This document shows, piece after piece, positions 17,599 to 26,744 of a DNA stretch of 33,613 bases. How positions within the stretch are numbered: position 1 is the stretch's first letter; every line of letters starts with the position of its first letter. This stretch comes from Sphingobacteriaceae bacterium (GTDB lineage Bacteria > Bacteroidota > Bacteroidia > Sphingobacteriales > Sphingobacteriaceae). The position numbers and the translations under genes are program-made. Location: the NCBI GenBank assembly GCA_947458875.1, contig CANGZD010000019.1, positions 1 through 33,613 of the forward strand, read 5' to 3'. The notes under the pieces are model-generated. The model searched no databases, was not told the DNA's origin, and saw nothing but the letters and a program-made list of their open reading frames with translations.

Positions 17599-18546
17599 AT
17601 GAAAAAATTTATCTCTACCATAGGTCTGCTTGCTTGTTTCCTATCCGGATATAGTCAGCAAATCCCCAGATTTAATCCCGATACGGTCTTAACCGTTACC
17701 ATCGATTCGGCGGTTTTAATCACTTCTACTCGATTAACAGCTCAATCTTTCATCGATGAAATCCTAAATGACACCAGCTTTTATCAGGCATTCAGGAACA
17801 TGAAAAAATACACTTTTCTGGCCGAGAACCGGGTCTTTACCTATGATAAAAGGAATAAGGTAGATGGTAGGATCTATCGTAAAATTCGCCATAATAATGA
17901 TGGTCCCTATAAGATGGAGTTTCTTGCTAAACAGGATAGCGGTAGGGTTTATAAACGAAACGGAAAATACTCATTATACACCGTAGAGATGTTCGACTAC
18001 ATCTTCATGAACGCCTATAATTCTGACTTTGTGCCTTCCGAATCGCTTACCGGTGGTAAGGGAGAAAGTAACGAATCGTACAAGAACAAACTCAAAACTT
18101 TGATTTTTAGTCCCGGCAAACCAGTAAAAGGGGTGCCGTTTATTTCCGGGAAGACGGAATTGTTTACGCCCAATATGCGGCAGTATTACGATTACAGCTT
18201 TTATAGTGGCACTTACCTTGATTCTATTCCGGTGTACCGTTTTAAAGTAAAAGTGAAACCCGATTTAACGAATTGGACTAAAGATGGTTTAATGATCAAG
18301 GAACTGACCACCATTTTCGATAAACGTAATTTCCAGATCTTGGGGCGCTATGTGGATATGAAATACGATAATTTACTCTTCAGTTTTGATGTGCAGATGA
18401 ATATTGAATTGGGTTATTTCGATCAAAACGAGGCATTGCTGCCTACCAAGATTTCTTACCAAGGTAACTGGGATATTCCGCTAAAGCGGGAAGAAAGGGC
18501 GAGCTTTTTGATCTTACACAAAGGTTATCGGCCTGGCAAAGATTAA
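17599..18546 (+). CDS. Exported protein of unknown function
   Basis: This is a 315-residue protein that I do not recognise. A signal peptide is clear (MKKFISTIGLLACFLSGYSQ, cleavage near 19), with no lipobox. The mature part alternates hydrophobic and polar residues and is rich in Tyr, Phe, Lys and Asp (RVFTYDKRNKVDGRIYRKI; YYDYSFYSGTYLDSIPVYRF; MKYDNLLFSFDVQMNIELGY). That suggests a periplasmic or outer-membrane-associated beta-sheet fold, somewhat like LolA/outer-membrane lipoprotein-sorting folds. It lies 33 bases after the amidohydrolase and 56 before dnaG on the same strand. Nothing in the neighbours points to a function. Confidence 0.8.
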   Translation: MKKFISTIGLLACFLSGYSQQIPRFNPDTVLTVTIDSAVLITSTRLTAQSFIDEILNDTSFYQAFRNMKKYTFLAENRVFTYDKRNKVDGRIYRKIRHNNDGPYKMEFLAKQDSGRVYKRNGKYSLYTVEMFDYIFMNAYNSDFVPSESLTGGKGESNESYKNKLKTLIFSPGKPVKGVPFISGKTELFTPNMRQYYDYSFYSGTYLDSIPVYRFKVKVKPDLTNWTKDGLMIKELTTIFDKRNFQILGRYVDMKYDNLLFSFDVQMNIELGYFDQNEALLPTKISYQGNWDIPLKREERASFLILHKGYRPGKD

Positions 18547-18602
18547 AACTTAGCGATTCATCCAAATTTTATATAAATTTAAATCCCTGATTTAGATTTA
18601 TT

Positions 18603-20519
18603 TTGATCCCACAAGAAACTGTTGATAAGATATTAGAGGCTTCCCGGATTGAGGAAGTGGTGGGAGATTTTGTACACCTCAAAAAGCGGGGTACCAGCCT
18701 CATCGGCCTTTGCCCTTTTCATAACGAAAAAACGCCTTCATTCAATGTTTCGGTAACCAAGGGCATTTATAAATGCTTTGGTTGCGGCAAGGGGGGCGAC
18801 TCGGTGCGCTTCATCATGGATCATGAAAAATACAGCTACCCGGAGGCACTAAAATACCTGGCCAATAAATACAATATTGAAGTAGCCGAAACCGTATTTA
18901 CGCCCGAAGATCAGGAGCGCAACGACCGCCGTGAAAGCTTATACATTGTTTCGGCCTGGGCTGCTAAATTTTTCCAGCAGCAATTATGGGAGACCGAGTC
19001 TGGTCAAAGCATCGGGCTGAGTTATTTCAAGGAGCGGGGCTACCGCGAAGACATCATCAAAAAGTTTGAATTGGGCTATTCGCCCGAAGAATGGGATGCC
19101 TTGCTGCAGCGTGCCAAGGCAGAAGGTTATAAGGAAGAATTTTTGGAAGCCACGGGCTTGAGCGTCACCAATGATAGCGGTAAAACCTACGATCGTTTTC
19201 GGGGCAGGGTGATGTTTCCCATCCATAACCTGACGGGAAGAATCATTGGTTTTGGTGGCCGAACACTTAAAACTGATAAGAACGTTCCTAAGTATGTGAA
19301 TTCGCCCGAGAGCGAAATTTACCATAAATCGAATGTGCTTTATGGCTTATCGCAGGCCAAAAAAGCCATCCGAGATGAAGACAATTGTTACCTGGTAGAA
19401 GGTTATGCCGATGTACTTTCGGTGCACCAGGCAGGTTTGGAGAATGTGGTGGCCTCATCGGGTACTTCGTTGACCACTGAGCAGATTCGCCTGATTGGTC
19501 GTTTCAGTCAGAATGTAACCATTTTATATGATGGTGATGCGGCGGGAATTAAGGCTTCACTCCGCGGACTGGACATGATTTTGGAAGAAGGACTAAATGT
19601 GAAGGTGGTCCTCTTCCCGGACGGACACGATCCGGATTCGTATGTGCAGCAAGTAGGTAGCTCGGCCTTTAAAACTTATATTGAGCAACATCAACGCGAT
19701 TTCATCCTTTATAAAACAGATATTTTATTAAAAGATGCCGGGAGTGATCCATTGAAGCGTGCCGGGGTGATCCGTGAAGTAGTGGAAAGCATTGCAAAAA
19801 TCCCCGATAGCATTAAGGCTTCGGTATTTCTAAGAGAATGTAGTTCTTTATTACAGATCGAGGAGCGGGTGCTCATTACCGAGCTCAACAAGATTCGCCA
19901 AAACAAACAAAGAAAACCCCCGCTACCAGAACCGGCACAAACTTTAGAACAAGTTGCCGATGCAGATCCGGACTTGGCAGCTTTGTCGCAAACCGACGAA
20001 AGCCAGGAAAAGGAGATCATCCGTTTGTTGTTGAATTATGGCCACGAACTGGTGCATTGGGATGGTATAACCGATACTTACATCGCACCTTACGTAATTG
20101 GTAATTTGAGCGATGTGGAATTTGAACATCCGGAATGCCTTAAAATCATCGAGATCTATAAATCAGAGTTATCAAATGGCAAATTGCCTTCGGAACAGGA
20201 TTTTATCAAGCACGGCGATACAGCATTGGCCGATTTGGCCATTTCGCTTGTGGCATCGCCTTATGTATTGAGCGATAACTGGTATGCGAAGCGGAAGATT
20301 TATGTACGACACGAGTCGGAAAATTTACGCAGCACCATTTTGGGCGGAATTTTTCATCTGAAGAAGCGAAAGGTAGACCGCATCCTGAAAAATATCCGTG
20401 AAGAAATACAGCAGGAAACAGATGCCGATAACCAGGCCATTCTGATGAAGAAATACCTGCAGGTTAAAGAAGTAGAGAAGGGGATCTCCAAATTTCTCGG
20501 TTCGGTAATAGTAAAATAA
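18603..20519 (+). CDS. dnaG: DNA primase DnaG
   Basis: This 638-residue enzyme makes RNA primers at the replication fork. The CHC2 zinc finger is at C37, H40, C58 and C61 (LCPFHNEKTPSF and YKCFGCGKGGD). The RNA-polymerase core has FRGRVMFPIHNLTGRIIGFGGR. The TOPRIM domain (about 260-340) shows YLVEGYADVLSVHQAG and VTILYDGDAAGIKASLRG with the metal-binding acidic residues. The C-terminal part should hold the DnaB-interaction helices. The start is a TTG at 18603, because the protein aligns from LIPQETVDKIL and an in-frame TGA lies only 15 bases upstream; no ATG or GTG is available. There is no Shine-Dalgarno sequence. yraN follows with no gap. Confidence 0.96.
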   Translation: MIPQETVDKILEASRIEEVVGDFVHLKKRGTSLIGLCPFHNEKTPSFNVSVTKGIYKCFGCGKGGDSVRFIMDHEKYSYPEALKYLANKYNIEVAETVFTPEDQERNDRRESLYIVSAWAAKFFQQQLWETESGQSIGLSYFKERGYREDIIKKFELGYSPEEWDALLQRAKAEGYKEEFLEATGLSVTNDSGKTYDRFRGRVMFPIHNLTGRIIGFGGRTLKTDKNVPKYVNSPESEIYHKSNVLYGLSQAKKAIRDEDNCYLVEGYADVLSVHQAGLENVVASSGTSLTTEQIRLIGRFSQNVTILYDGDAAGIKASLRGLDMILEEGLNVKVVLFPDGHDPDSYVQQVGSSAFKTYIEQHQRDFILYKTDILLKDAGSDPLKRAGVIREVVESIAKIPDSIKASVFLRECSSLLQIEERVLITELNKIRQNKQRKPPLPEPAQTLEQVADADPDLAALSQTDESQEKEIIRLLLNYGHELVHWDGITDTYIAPYVIGNLSDVEFEHPECLKIIEIYKSELSNGKLPSEQDFIKHGDTALADLAISLVASPYVLSDNWYAKRKIYVRHESENLRSTILGGIFHLKKRKVDRILKNIREEIQQETDADNQAILMKKYLQVKEVEKGISKFLGSVIVK

Positions 20520-20891
20520 ATGGCTGATCATTTGAAATTGGGCAGGCAAGGGGAGCAACTGGCGAGGTCATACTTCCTGAAACAGTACTATGAAATTTTA
20601 GAGGAAAACTGGACACAGGGTAAAGCTGAAGTAGATCTAATTGTTTATCAGGATGGTGTGATGGTGTTTGTGGAAGTGAAGACCCGTACCGGCACCGCCT
20701 TCGGCCAGCCAGAAGATTTTGTAGATGCGGCCAAACAAAATCAAATGCAACTGGCCGCCGAGGCCTATATCCAGTTAATGAGTCACCAGGGAGAAGTACG
20801 CTTTGATATCATTTCCATTCTGATTAACGGCTCCGCGGAACCTCAACTCAAACACATACCCGATGCTTTTTGGCCGGGACAAGATGAATAA
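20520..20891 (+). CDS. yraN: YraN-family (UPF0102) nuclease-fold protein
   Basis: This 123-residue protein has the small restriction-endonuclease-like fold of the YraN family. The N-terminal LGRQGEQLARSYFLKQYYEILEENW and the core AEVDLIVYQDGVMVFVEVKTRTGTAFG give the PD-(D/E)xK pattern (E of AEVDLI, D, then E-x-K in VEVKTR). It probably acts on DNA, perhaps Holliday junctions or repair intermediates, but no role is settled for the family. Its ATG immediately follows the dnaG TAA, and its end overlaps the next gene by 8 bases, so dnaG, yraN and the cyclotransferase gene form a tight transcription unit. Confidence 0.93.
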   Translation: MADHLKLGRQGEQLARSYFLKQYYEILEENWTQGKAEVDLIVYQDGVMVFVEVKTRTGTAFGQPEDFVDAAKQNQMQLAAEAYIQLMSHQGEVRFDIISILINGSAEPQLKHIPDAFWPGQDE

Positions 20892-21936
20892 TATGAACAA
20901 AATAGCAATCTTTTTTTTGCTGCTGGCGGGCAGTTTAATGACGGCTTGTAACAGCAGTAAAACACAAAGTCAATCAGCAGAATTCAAATCTCCTGAATCT
21001 GGGGCGGTTATAGAGGCCGGCCAGCCAATGAGTTTAGAGTTGACCCTCACCAATACCGAAGGCATCGATTCAATTGTGTACTTTTTGGATGAACAACGAT
21101 TGGCATCGACCAAAGCTGGTGAATCTTATTCTTTAGCCACTGATAGCCTGAAAATGGGTAATCGCTTGCTCACCGGACGAATTTATAAGGCTGGAGCGGT
21201 CCAGGAAGTTACGGCCAGTGTGCTGTTGAAGCCTGCTTTGGCACCTCTCAAGTACAGTTATCGCTTGGAAGCCACCTTTCCGCATGATACCAGCTCTTAT
21301 GCACAGGGCTTGGAATTTCACGATGGTATTTTTTACGAAAGTGATGGAGAATACGGTAGCTCCACGGTGCGCAAGGTAGACCTGAAAACGGGGAAAGTAC
21401 TGAAGTCGGTAGATTTCCCGGACGATTATTTTGCGGAAGGACTTAGCCTAATTGGCAATCGCATTATTTTATTAACCTGGCAAGAGAGAAGGGGCTTTGT
21501 ACTCGATAAATCCAGTTTGGAGATGATATCCGATTTCCCTTATCAAAATAGTCGAGAGGGTTGGGGTTTGTGTAATGATGGCAAAAGGCTGTACAAATCG
21601 GACGGAACAAACATGATCTATTTCCTGAATCCGGAAACTTACCAGGAAGAAGGATTTATCGAGGTGTATGATCAAAACGGCCCCGTTGATCAGTTAAATG
21701 AGTTAGAATTTATTGATGGCAAAATTTTCGCCAACATCTACCAAAGCCGTCGGGTGGTGATCATCGATCCGAAAACTGGAGCTGTTACTGGTGAAATCGA
21801 TTTTACAGGATTAACAGTATCAAATGCCAATGCGGATGTGCTCAACGGTATTGCTTATGATAAAGCCACAGGTCGCATTTGGCTTACCGGAAAGAAATGG
21901 AATAAACTGTTCCAGATCAAACTCCTGAAGAAGTAA
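20884..21936 (+). CDS. Glutaminyl-peptide cyclotransferase-family lipoprotein
   Basis: This is a 350-residue lipoprotein. The signal IAIFFLLLAGSLM leads to lipobox MTAC, so it is membrane-anchored and faces the periplasm or outer membrane. Residues about 20-120 form an Ig-like region (SPESGAVIEAGQPMSLELTL). The rest matches the glutamine cyclotransferase beta-propeller: FPHDTSSYAQGLEFHDGIFYESDGEYG, YFAEGLSLIGNRIILLTWQ, GWGLCNDGKRLYKSDGTN and LNELEFIDGKIFANIYQ. Plant-type enzymes of this fold convert N-terminal Gln to pyroglutamate. Activity here is inferred; exported proteins with N-terminal Gln are a plausible target. The ATG at 20884 overlaps yraN; a second ATG at 20893 is also possible and would avoid most of the overlap. 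Confidence 0.88.
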   Translation: MNNMNKIAIFFLLLAGSLMTACNSSKTQSQSAEFKSPESGAVIEAGQPMSLELTLTNTEGIDSIVYFLDEQRLASTKAGESYSLATDSLKMGNRLLTGRIYKAGAVQEVTASVLLKPALAPLKYSYRLEATFPHDTSSYAQGLEFHDGIFYESDGEYGSSTVRKVDLKTGKVLKSVDFPDDYFAEGLSLIGNRIILLTWQERRGFVLDKSSLEMISDFPYQNSREGWGLCNDGKRLYKSDGTNMIYFLNPETYQEEGFIEVYDQNGPVDQLNELEFIDGKIFANIYQSRRVVIIDPKTGAVTGEIDFTGLTVSNANADVLNGIAYDKATGRIWLTGKKWNKLFQIKLLKK

Positions 21937-21938
21937 AA

Positions 21939-22454
21939 TTATTTATCCGGGTTTGGCTCAATATAACCATAATAGCTGATGGCTTGCCGGTAGTTATCTC
22001 TCACACTCAGGGTTGCATATCCGTTCTCATTTATTTCCAGTATCAGGCGGTAACTCTCTTTCACATCCATTGTCCTGATTAGGATTCGCCAAGCACCCTT
22101 CTTTCGTGCTATCAACTCATAAGTAAATTTAGTGGAACTGAATTTGATGCCATTATCGTTCAAATTGTTAGCCGGAATAAACGTACGTCCGAAGTAGGGC
22201 AAATAGGTGTTCAAGCTATCCGGGAAAACCCTCAAATCGTAATCCAATCCGTTCAATTGGATAGTGCTGCCTCCCGAATTATTTAGCTGGCTTAAAATCT
22301 GATATAGGTCAGCATTGGCGAGTGGGGTGGCCGTTGTGGCTTTAAAAACAAATTTTTTGGACTCGAGTAAGGTCGGAAGTGCCTCCTTTTTTACCTGAGC
22401 TAAACCCAAAATCGGGACTAATAAGCCGATCAAAAGCAATTGTAACCTGTTCAT
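21939..22454 (-). CDS. Exported DUF4251 protein
   Basis: This is a 171-residue protein with a signal peptide (MNRLQLLLIGLLVPILGLAQ, cleavage near 20). The mature part fits the DUF4251 family, which is confined largely to Bacteroidota: KKFVFKATTATPLANADLYQ, YDLRVFPDSLNTYLPYFGR, GIKFSSTKFTYELIARKKG and the ending ISYYGYIEP. A small periplasmic beta-sandwich is likely; no biochemical role is known to me. I placed the start at the ATG at 22454, directly before the signal peptide. The frame stays open for 37 more codons upstream, but that part is basic and would bury the signal. It is convergent with the cyclotransferase gene, with 2 bases between stops. Confidence 0.85.
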   Translation of the reverse strand: MNRLQLLLIGLLVPILGLAQVKKEALPTLLESKKFVFKATTATPLANADLYQILSQLNNSGGSTIQLNGLDYDLRVFPDSLNTYLPYFGRTFIPANNLNDNGIKFSSTKFTYELIARKKGAWRILIRTMDVKESYRLILEINENGYATLSVRDNYRQAISYYGYIEPNPDK

Positions 22455-22619
22455 CGTCTGAAATTTCGCTCTTTTAAATTTACGGAAAATTGTCCGCCCG
22501 AAAAACAGCTTACCATTTATCAGCTCAAAGTAACGGTTCATCCTAAATTTTATACCATTCGTCATTTATGCTTAACTGTAGGCGATGGATAATTGTTCTC
22601 CCTATAAAATCGAATCGCT

Positions 22620-23342
22620 ATGAAAACGAAAATATTTTTGCCCTATCTGTTAGGGTCCTTTTTAATTCTTTTTTCTTGTAAAAAAGACCGGTCTGAACTG
22701 ACTGTTAAAGACATTGATGGAAACATCTACAAGACTATTAAAATAGGTGATCAAATTTGGATGGCTGAAAACTTGAAAACGCACAAGCTAAATGACGGGA
22801 CACCCATTGCCTATGTAACTGCTGACGCTACTTGGGCTGATATGAATAATTTAGAGCCTATGATGTGTTATTATGATAATGACGTGGATAATCACAAAGA
22901 CAAATACGGCGCATTATACAATTGGTATGCAGTAAATACTGGAAAATTAGCTCCTGTAGGCTGGCATGTACCCACAGATGCCGATTGGCAAAAACTGCAA
23001 GATTACCTCATTGCTCAAGGTTACAATTATGATAGCAGCACGGTTGACAATAAAATTGGCAAAGCCTTGGCAGCAACCTCAGGCTGGGATTTTGATCCAA
23101 CTTCAGGGAACATAGGGAATGATCAGGCCAGCAATAATAAATCAGGTTTCACAGGCTTGCCATCCGGACTCCGTTCTTTTACCGGAGACTATCATTTTTC
23201 TTCAGGAGCGGGTTCCTGGTGGTCTTCAAGTAAGGGTAATAACCTTGCATCCTGCTTTAGCTTGTATAATAACGATCAGATGCTTAGTGCTGACTTTGCT
23301 GATGCCCATTGTGGCTTAGCAGTTCGTTGTGTAAAAAATTAA
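22620..23342 (+). CDS. FISUMP-domain lipoprotein, copy 1
   Basis: This is a 240-residue lipoprotein. Its signal ends in the lipobox LFSC (C20), followed by KKD, which leaves the anchor near positively charged residues. The rest is one Fibrobacter succinogenes major paralogous domain (TIGR02145 type): DIDGNIYKTIKIGDQIWMAE, then GALYNWYAVNTGKLAPVGWH and PTDADWQKL, ending CGLAVRCVKN. The fold is related to lectin-like/formylglycine-enzyme-like surface domains; a cell-surface role is likely but unproven. It is the first of three tandem paralogues on one strand. A 116-base stretch (22776-22891) is identical to copy 2, which suggests recent gene conversion. Copy 2 begins 12 bases after this stop. 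Confidence 0.9.
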   Translation: MKTKIFLPYLLGSFLILFSCKKDRSELTVKDIDGNIYKTIKIGDQIWMAENLKTHKLNDGTPIAYVTADATWADMNNLEPMMCYYDNDVDNHKDKYGALYNWYAVNTGKLAPVGWHVPTDADWQKLQDYLIAQGYNYDSSTVDNKIGKALAATSGWDFDPTSGNIGNDQASNNKSGFTGLPSGLRSFTGDYHFSSGAGSWWSSSKGNNLASCFSLYNNDQMLSADFADAHCGLAVRCVKN

Positions 23343-23354
23343 AATTTAAAAATC

Positions 23355-24080
23355 ATGAAAAAGTTATCGAAAATAAGTTGCTGTATACTATTGATTGTGT
23401 TACAGCTCTCCTGTAAAAAAGACGATAATGTTGCCCTGGAATACGGCACGGTGACCGATATCGAAGGCAATGTGTATAAAACTGTAAAAATTGGCGATCA
23501 GGAATGGATGGCTGAAAACCTCAAAACGCACAAGCTAAATGACGGGACACCCATTGCCTATGTAACTGCTGACGCTACTTGGGCTGATATGAATAATTTA
23601 GAGCCTATGATGTGTTATTATGATAATGACGTGGATAACCACAAAGACAAATACGGCGCCTTGTATAATTGGTATGCAGTAAATACTGGAAAATTAGCTC
23701 CTGTAGGCTGGCATGTACCCACCGATGCCGATTGGGAAAAATTGAAAGATTACCTGATTGCCAATGGCTATAATTACGATGGAACTACTACTGGTAACAA
23801 GATTGCTAAATCATTGGCTGCAAAAACCGTATGGGTACCCGATCAAGAAGTAGGTAATGTGGGAAATAATCAGGCAAGCAATAACAAGACAGGATTCAAT
23901 GCACCACCAGCGGGATACAGGACTGAAACCGGTTCATTTGTAGGTTTTGGCAATATGGCATTTTATAAGTCTGCTGGAGATTCATTCAACTATTGGGGTA
24001 TTGATAAAGATTCTCCTTCCTTAAGTTTCTCTGCTATACTCCCCAATGCAGGCTTAGCCGTTCGTTGTGTGAAAGATTAA
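23355..24080 (+). CDS. FISUMP-domain lipoprotein, copy 2
   Basis: This is a 241-residue paralogue of its neighbours. The signal has lipobox QLSC (C20) and KKDD follows. The FISUMP domain begins near YGTVTDIEGNVYKTVKIGDQ and ends NAGLAVRCVKD. Its start resembles copy 3 (DIEGNVYKT), while its middle (23523-23638) is identical to copy 1, so it is a mosaic of the two. The C-terminal third (from about residue 150) has diverged from both, including the motif FVGFGNMAFYKSAGDSFNYWG where copy 1 has a Ser- and Trp-rich segment. If surface-exposed, the variable part would be the likely binding face. Confidence 0.9.
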   Translation: MKKLSKISCCILLIVLQLSCKKDDNVALEYGTVTDIEGNVYKTVKIGDQEWMAENLKTHKLNDGTPIAYVTADATWADMNNLEPMMCYYDNDVDNHKDKYGALYNWYAVNTGKLAPVGWHVPTDADWEKLKDYLIANGYNYDGTTTGNKIAKSLAAKTVWVPDQEVGNVGNNQASNNKTGFNAPPAGYRTETGSFVGFGNMAFYKSAGDSFNYWGIDKDSPSLSFSAILPNAGLAVRCVKD

Positions 24081-24105
24081 TCTTCGCAGGAAAGCGATAA
24101 CTCTG

Positions 24106-24121
24106 AGTTCACTTATGAACT
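24106..24121 (+). terminator. Weak stem-loop after FISUMP copy 2
   Basis: A perfect 6-bp stem AGTTCA/TGAACT with a CTTA loop is followed by TATTTTGG. The stem is AT-rich and the T-run short, so termination would be partial at best. It lies in the 142-base gap between copies 2 and 3, in which I see nothing else. Confidence 0.25.
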
Positions 24122-24222
24122 TATTTTGGCAGTTCGGTATCCTTTTATGTCCGTTCGTCGGAATACTGTTGAGTAGTTACAAGGCTTAAGCGAAATTGCA
24201 TTTTATATTAAATAGATTAATC

Positions 24223-24948
24223 ATGAAAGCAAAACTTATTCTACTATTTGTTGGCCTCAGCGCTATCCTTTTTTCTTGTAAAAAAGACAAAGCCTCCGGC
24301 CCACAGTATGGCAGTGTAACCGACATTGAGGGGAATGTCTACAAAACTTTACAAATTGGGGATCAAGAGTGGATGGTAGAAAATTTAAAAACACATAAGC
24401 TAAACGACGGTACCCCAATTGCCTATGTAACTGCCGATGCCACTTGGTCTGATGTCAATATTACCGATCCGATGATGTGTTATTATGATAATAATGACCT
24501 AGAAAATAAGGATAAATATGGGGCACTGTACAATTGGTACACCGTAAATACTGGTAAACTGGCCCCTGCAGGTTGGCATGTACCCACCGATGCCGATTGG
24601 CAAAAACTGCGGGATTACCTTATCGCGAATGGTTATAATTTTGATGGCAGTACTACAGGAAACAAAATTGCTAAATCACTGGCGGTTAATACTGGCTGGG
24701 TTGCAGATGCAACGCTTGGTAATGTAGGGAATGATCAGGCCAGTAACAATAAAAGTAAATTTTCTGCCCATCCGGCTGGATACCGAAGTCCATTGGGCTC
24801 ATTCGGACTAATAGGTAATGGTAGTTATTGGTGGGCCTATAATAATGCAGCAAAGTCTAATTGGGGGATTGAGACCAATGGTATGAATTTGGCTTCTGGT
24901 GTCGGTGATGCTAAAACGGGAATTTCTATCCGTTGTGTAAAAGATTAA
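24223..24948 (+). CDS. FISUMP-domain lipoprotein, copy 3
   Basis: This is a 241-residue paralogue with lipobox ILFSC (C19) followed by KKDK. The FISUMP domain runs from YGSVTDIEGNVYKTLQIGDQ to GISIRCVKD. It keeps the protein-level consensus of copies 1 and 2 (LNDGTPIAYVTADATWSDV; GALYNWYTVNTGKLAPAGWH) but differs at many synonymous positions, so it was not part of the recent exchange between them. The ATG at 24223 begins the signal peptide; nine codons of open frame upstream add nothing. A palindromic repeat pair begins 9 bases after the stop and may act as its transcript end. Confidence 0.9.
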   Translation: MKAKLILLFVGLSAILFSCKKDKASGPQYGSVTDIEGNVYKTLQIGDQEWMVENLKTHKLNDGTPIAYVTADATWSDVNITDPMMCYYDNNDLENKDKYGALYNWYTVNTGKLAPAGWHVPTDADWQKLRDYLIANGYNFDGSTTGNKIAKSLAVNTGWVADATLGNVGNDQASNNKSKFSAHPAGYRSPLGSFGLIGNGSYWWAYNNAAKSNWGIETNGMNLASGVGDAKTGISIRCVKD

Positions 24949-24956
24949 ACACTACC

Positions 24957-25009
24957 GTCACCTTGAGCTTGTCGAAAGGTGTATCATCCTTCGACATGCT
25001 CAGGATGAC
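24957..25009. repeat. Inverted pair of REP-like hairpin units
   Basis: Two 25-base units (24957-24981, plus; 24985-25009, minus) face each other across 3 bases and match at 20 of 25 positions. Each unit also folds alone: GTCACCTTGAGC...AAAGGTG gives a CACCTT/AAGGTG stem, and its partner GTCATCCTGAGC...GAAGGATG gives CATCCT/AGGATG. Four of the five differences form two compensatory base-pair swaps. The units sit between the convergent FISUMP copy 3 and pgi stop codons. Confidence 0.75.
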
Positions 25010-25037
25010 AAAATGTACATGGTTGACGGGTGTTAAA

Positions 25038-26687
25038 TTATCTCCAAGCTTTATACTGGTTGATCAAACCGTTGGTGGAAGCGTCGTGGGACTTGATATC
25101 TGCTTGATTTTCCAACTCTGGCAGGATCTGATTAGCCAGTTGTTTGCCCAGTTCCACACCCCATTGGTCGAAACTGAATACGTTCCAAATGATACCCTGC
25201 ACAAAGATCTTGTGCTCATACATCGCAATGAGTGAGCCTAAAACTCTTGGGGTGATCTTTTTCACCAATATGGAATTGCTCGGGCGGTTGCCGCCGAAGA
25301 CTTTGAATGGAGTCAGTTTTTCGATTTCCGCTTCGGATTTTCCCGCTGCTTTAAACTCAGCTACCACTTCATCATGGGTTTTCCCGTTCATTAAGGCTTC
25401 GGTTTGGGCAAAGAAATTGGAGAGCAATAATTGGTGGTGCTTGCCGATCGGGTGATGACTTTGCGCCGGAGCAATGAAATCGCAAGGGATGAGTTTGGTT
25501 CCCTGATGGATCAATTGGTAGAAAGCGTGCTGTCCGTTCGTACCGGGTTCGCCCCAGATGATCGGGCCAGTTTGGTACTTGATGGCATCGCCATTGCGAT
25601 CAACCTGTTTGCCATTGCTTTCCATGTCGCCTTGTTGAAAATAGGCGGCAAAGCGGTGCAGGTATTGGTCGTATGGCAAAATGGCCTGACTTTCGGCACC
25701 GAAAAAATTATTGTACCAGATGCCCAGTAAACCCAAGATAACCGGCATATTTTGGTCGAAATTGGCGGTGCGGAAGTGCTGGTCCATGGCATGTGCACCA
25801 TCCAGCAATTCGCGGAAGTTTTTGAAACCGATGGCACAAGCAATGCTGAGGCCAATGGCACTCCACAGCGAGTAACGTCCGCCTACCCAATCCCAAAAGG
25901 CAAACATGTTCTGGGTATCGATGCCGAAATTTTTCACCCCATTCTCGTTGGTGGAGATGGCCACGAAGTGTTTGGCCACATCGGCGTCTTTGGCGCCGCT
26001 CTTCAGGAACCACTCACGTGCCGTAAAGGCATTCGCCATGGTTTCCTGGGTGGTGAAGGTTTTGGAGGCAATCATAAATAGCGTGGTCTCCGGATCTACT
26101 TTTTTCAGGGTTTCGGCAATGTGGGTACCATCTACATTAGAAACAAAATGGAGTTCGATGTGCGGATGCTGATAGGCTTTGAGTGCTTCGGTGACCATGA
26201 CCGGACCCAGATCGGAACCGCCGATACCAATGTTCACGATATGTTTGATGGCTTTGCCGGTATGGCCTTTCCAAGTCCCGGAACTTACCGCATTGGAGAA
26301 TTGCTCCATTTGCTGCAATACGCGGTGCACATCAGGTAGTATTTCTTCGCCGTTTACTTTAATGCCAGAAGTATTTGGGTTGCGTAAGGCGGTGTGTAAT
26401 ACGGCCCGGTTTTCGGTTTCGTTGATGGATTCGCCAGTATACATGGCTTCTATTGCGGCTTTCAGCCCGCATTCTTCCGCCAGGCCGATGAGTAAAGTTC
26501 TGGTTTCGGAAGTAATTCGATTTTTAGAATAGTCGAGTAAGATGTCTTCGAAACGGATGGAAAATTCGTCAAAGCGTTGTGGTTCTTTTTTAAACAAGTC
26601 ACGCAAGTGCAGGTGTTGTACTTGCTGGTAATGCTGGCTTAACTGCTGATAGGCTTTAGTTTGGTCGAATCTTACTCGTGCTAACAT
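25038..26687 (-). CDS. pgi: Glucose-6-phosphate isomerase
   Basis: This 549-residue cytosolic enzyme interconverts glucose-6-phosphate and fructose-6-phosphate. The two family signatures are clear: [21 protein letters not shown] and the C-terminal [27 protein letters not shown], which carries the catalytic Lys of the helix. The sugar-phosphate site appears as [16 protein letters not shown] and [14 protein letters not shown], and the catalytic Glu lies in [16 protein letters not shown]-type sequence (here [16 protein letters not shown]). The length equals that of E. coli Pgi. The gene stands alone on the minus strand, with repeat-rich DNA on both sides. The opposite strand shows several long open frames, a by-product of its codon bias. 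Confidence 0.98.
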   Translation of the reverse strand: MLARVRFDQTKAYQQLSQHYQQVQHLHLRDLFKKEPQRFDEFSIRFEDILLDYSKNRITSETRTLLIGLAEECGLKAAIEAMYTGESINETENRAVLHTALRNPNTSGIKVNGEEILPDVHRVLQQMEQFSNAVSSGTWKGHTGKAIKHIVNIGIGGSDLGPVMVTEALKAYQHPHIELHFVSNVDGTHIAETLKKVDPETTLFMIASKTFTTQETMANAFTAREWFLKSGAKDADVAKHFVAISTNENGVKNFGIDTQNMFAFWDWVGGRYSLWSAIGLSIACAIGFKNFRELLDGAHAMDQHFRTANFDQNMPVILGLLGIWYNNFFGAESQAILPYDQYLHRFAAYFQQGDMESNGKQVDRNGDAIKYQTGPIIWGEPGTNGQHAFYQLIHQGTKLIPCDFIAPAQSHHPIGKHHQLLLSNFFAQTEALMNGKTHDEVVAEFKAAGKSEAEIEKLTPFKVFGGNRPSNSILVKKITPRVLGSLIAMYEHKIFVQGIIWNVFSFDQWGVELGKQLANQILPELENQADIKSHDASTNGLINQYKAWR

Positions 26688-26744
26688 GTTTGGTGTTCTT
26701 TTTTGGCTAAGATACGGATTTGCGTTTGGAGTTGATTAGCACGA

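Noticed and set aside
22455-22565. N-terminal extension of the DUF4251 gene to 22565.
   Set aside because: It would place 37 basic residues before a good signal peptide.
22620-24948. Repeats in the FISUMP region as a CRISPR or minisatellite.
   Set aside because: The repeated DNA is coding, long and spaced by whole-gene distances, so these are paralogues.
24933-25235. Short plus-strand frame from the end of FISUMP copy 3 into the pgi 3' end.
   Set aside because: It runs through the palindromic doublet and antisense to pgi, with no protein similarity.
25144-26532. Several long plus-strand open frames opposite pgi.
   Set aside because: They follow from the codon bias of pgi; the minus-strand protein has full family signatures.
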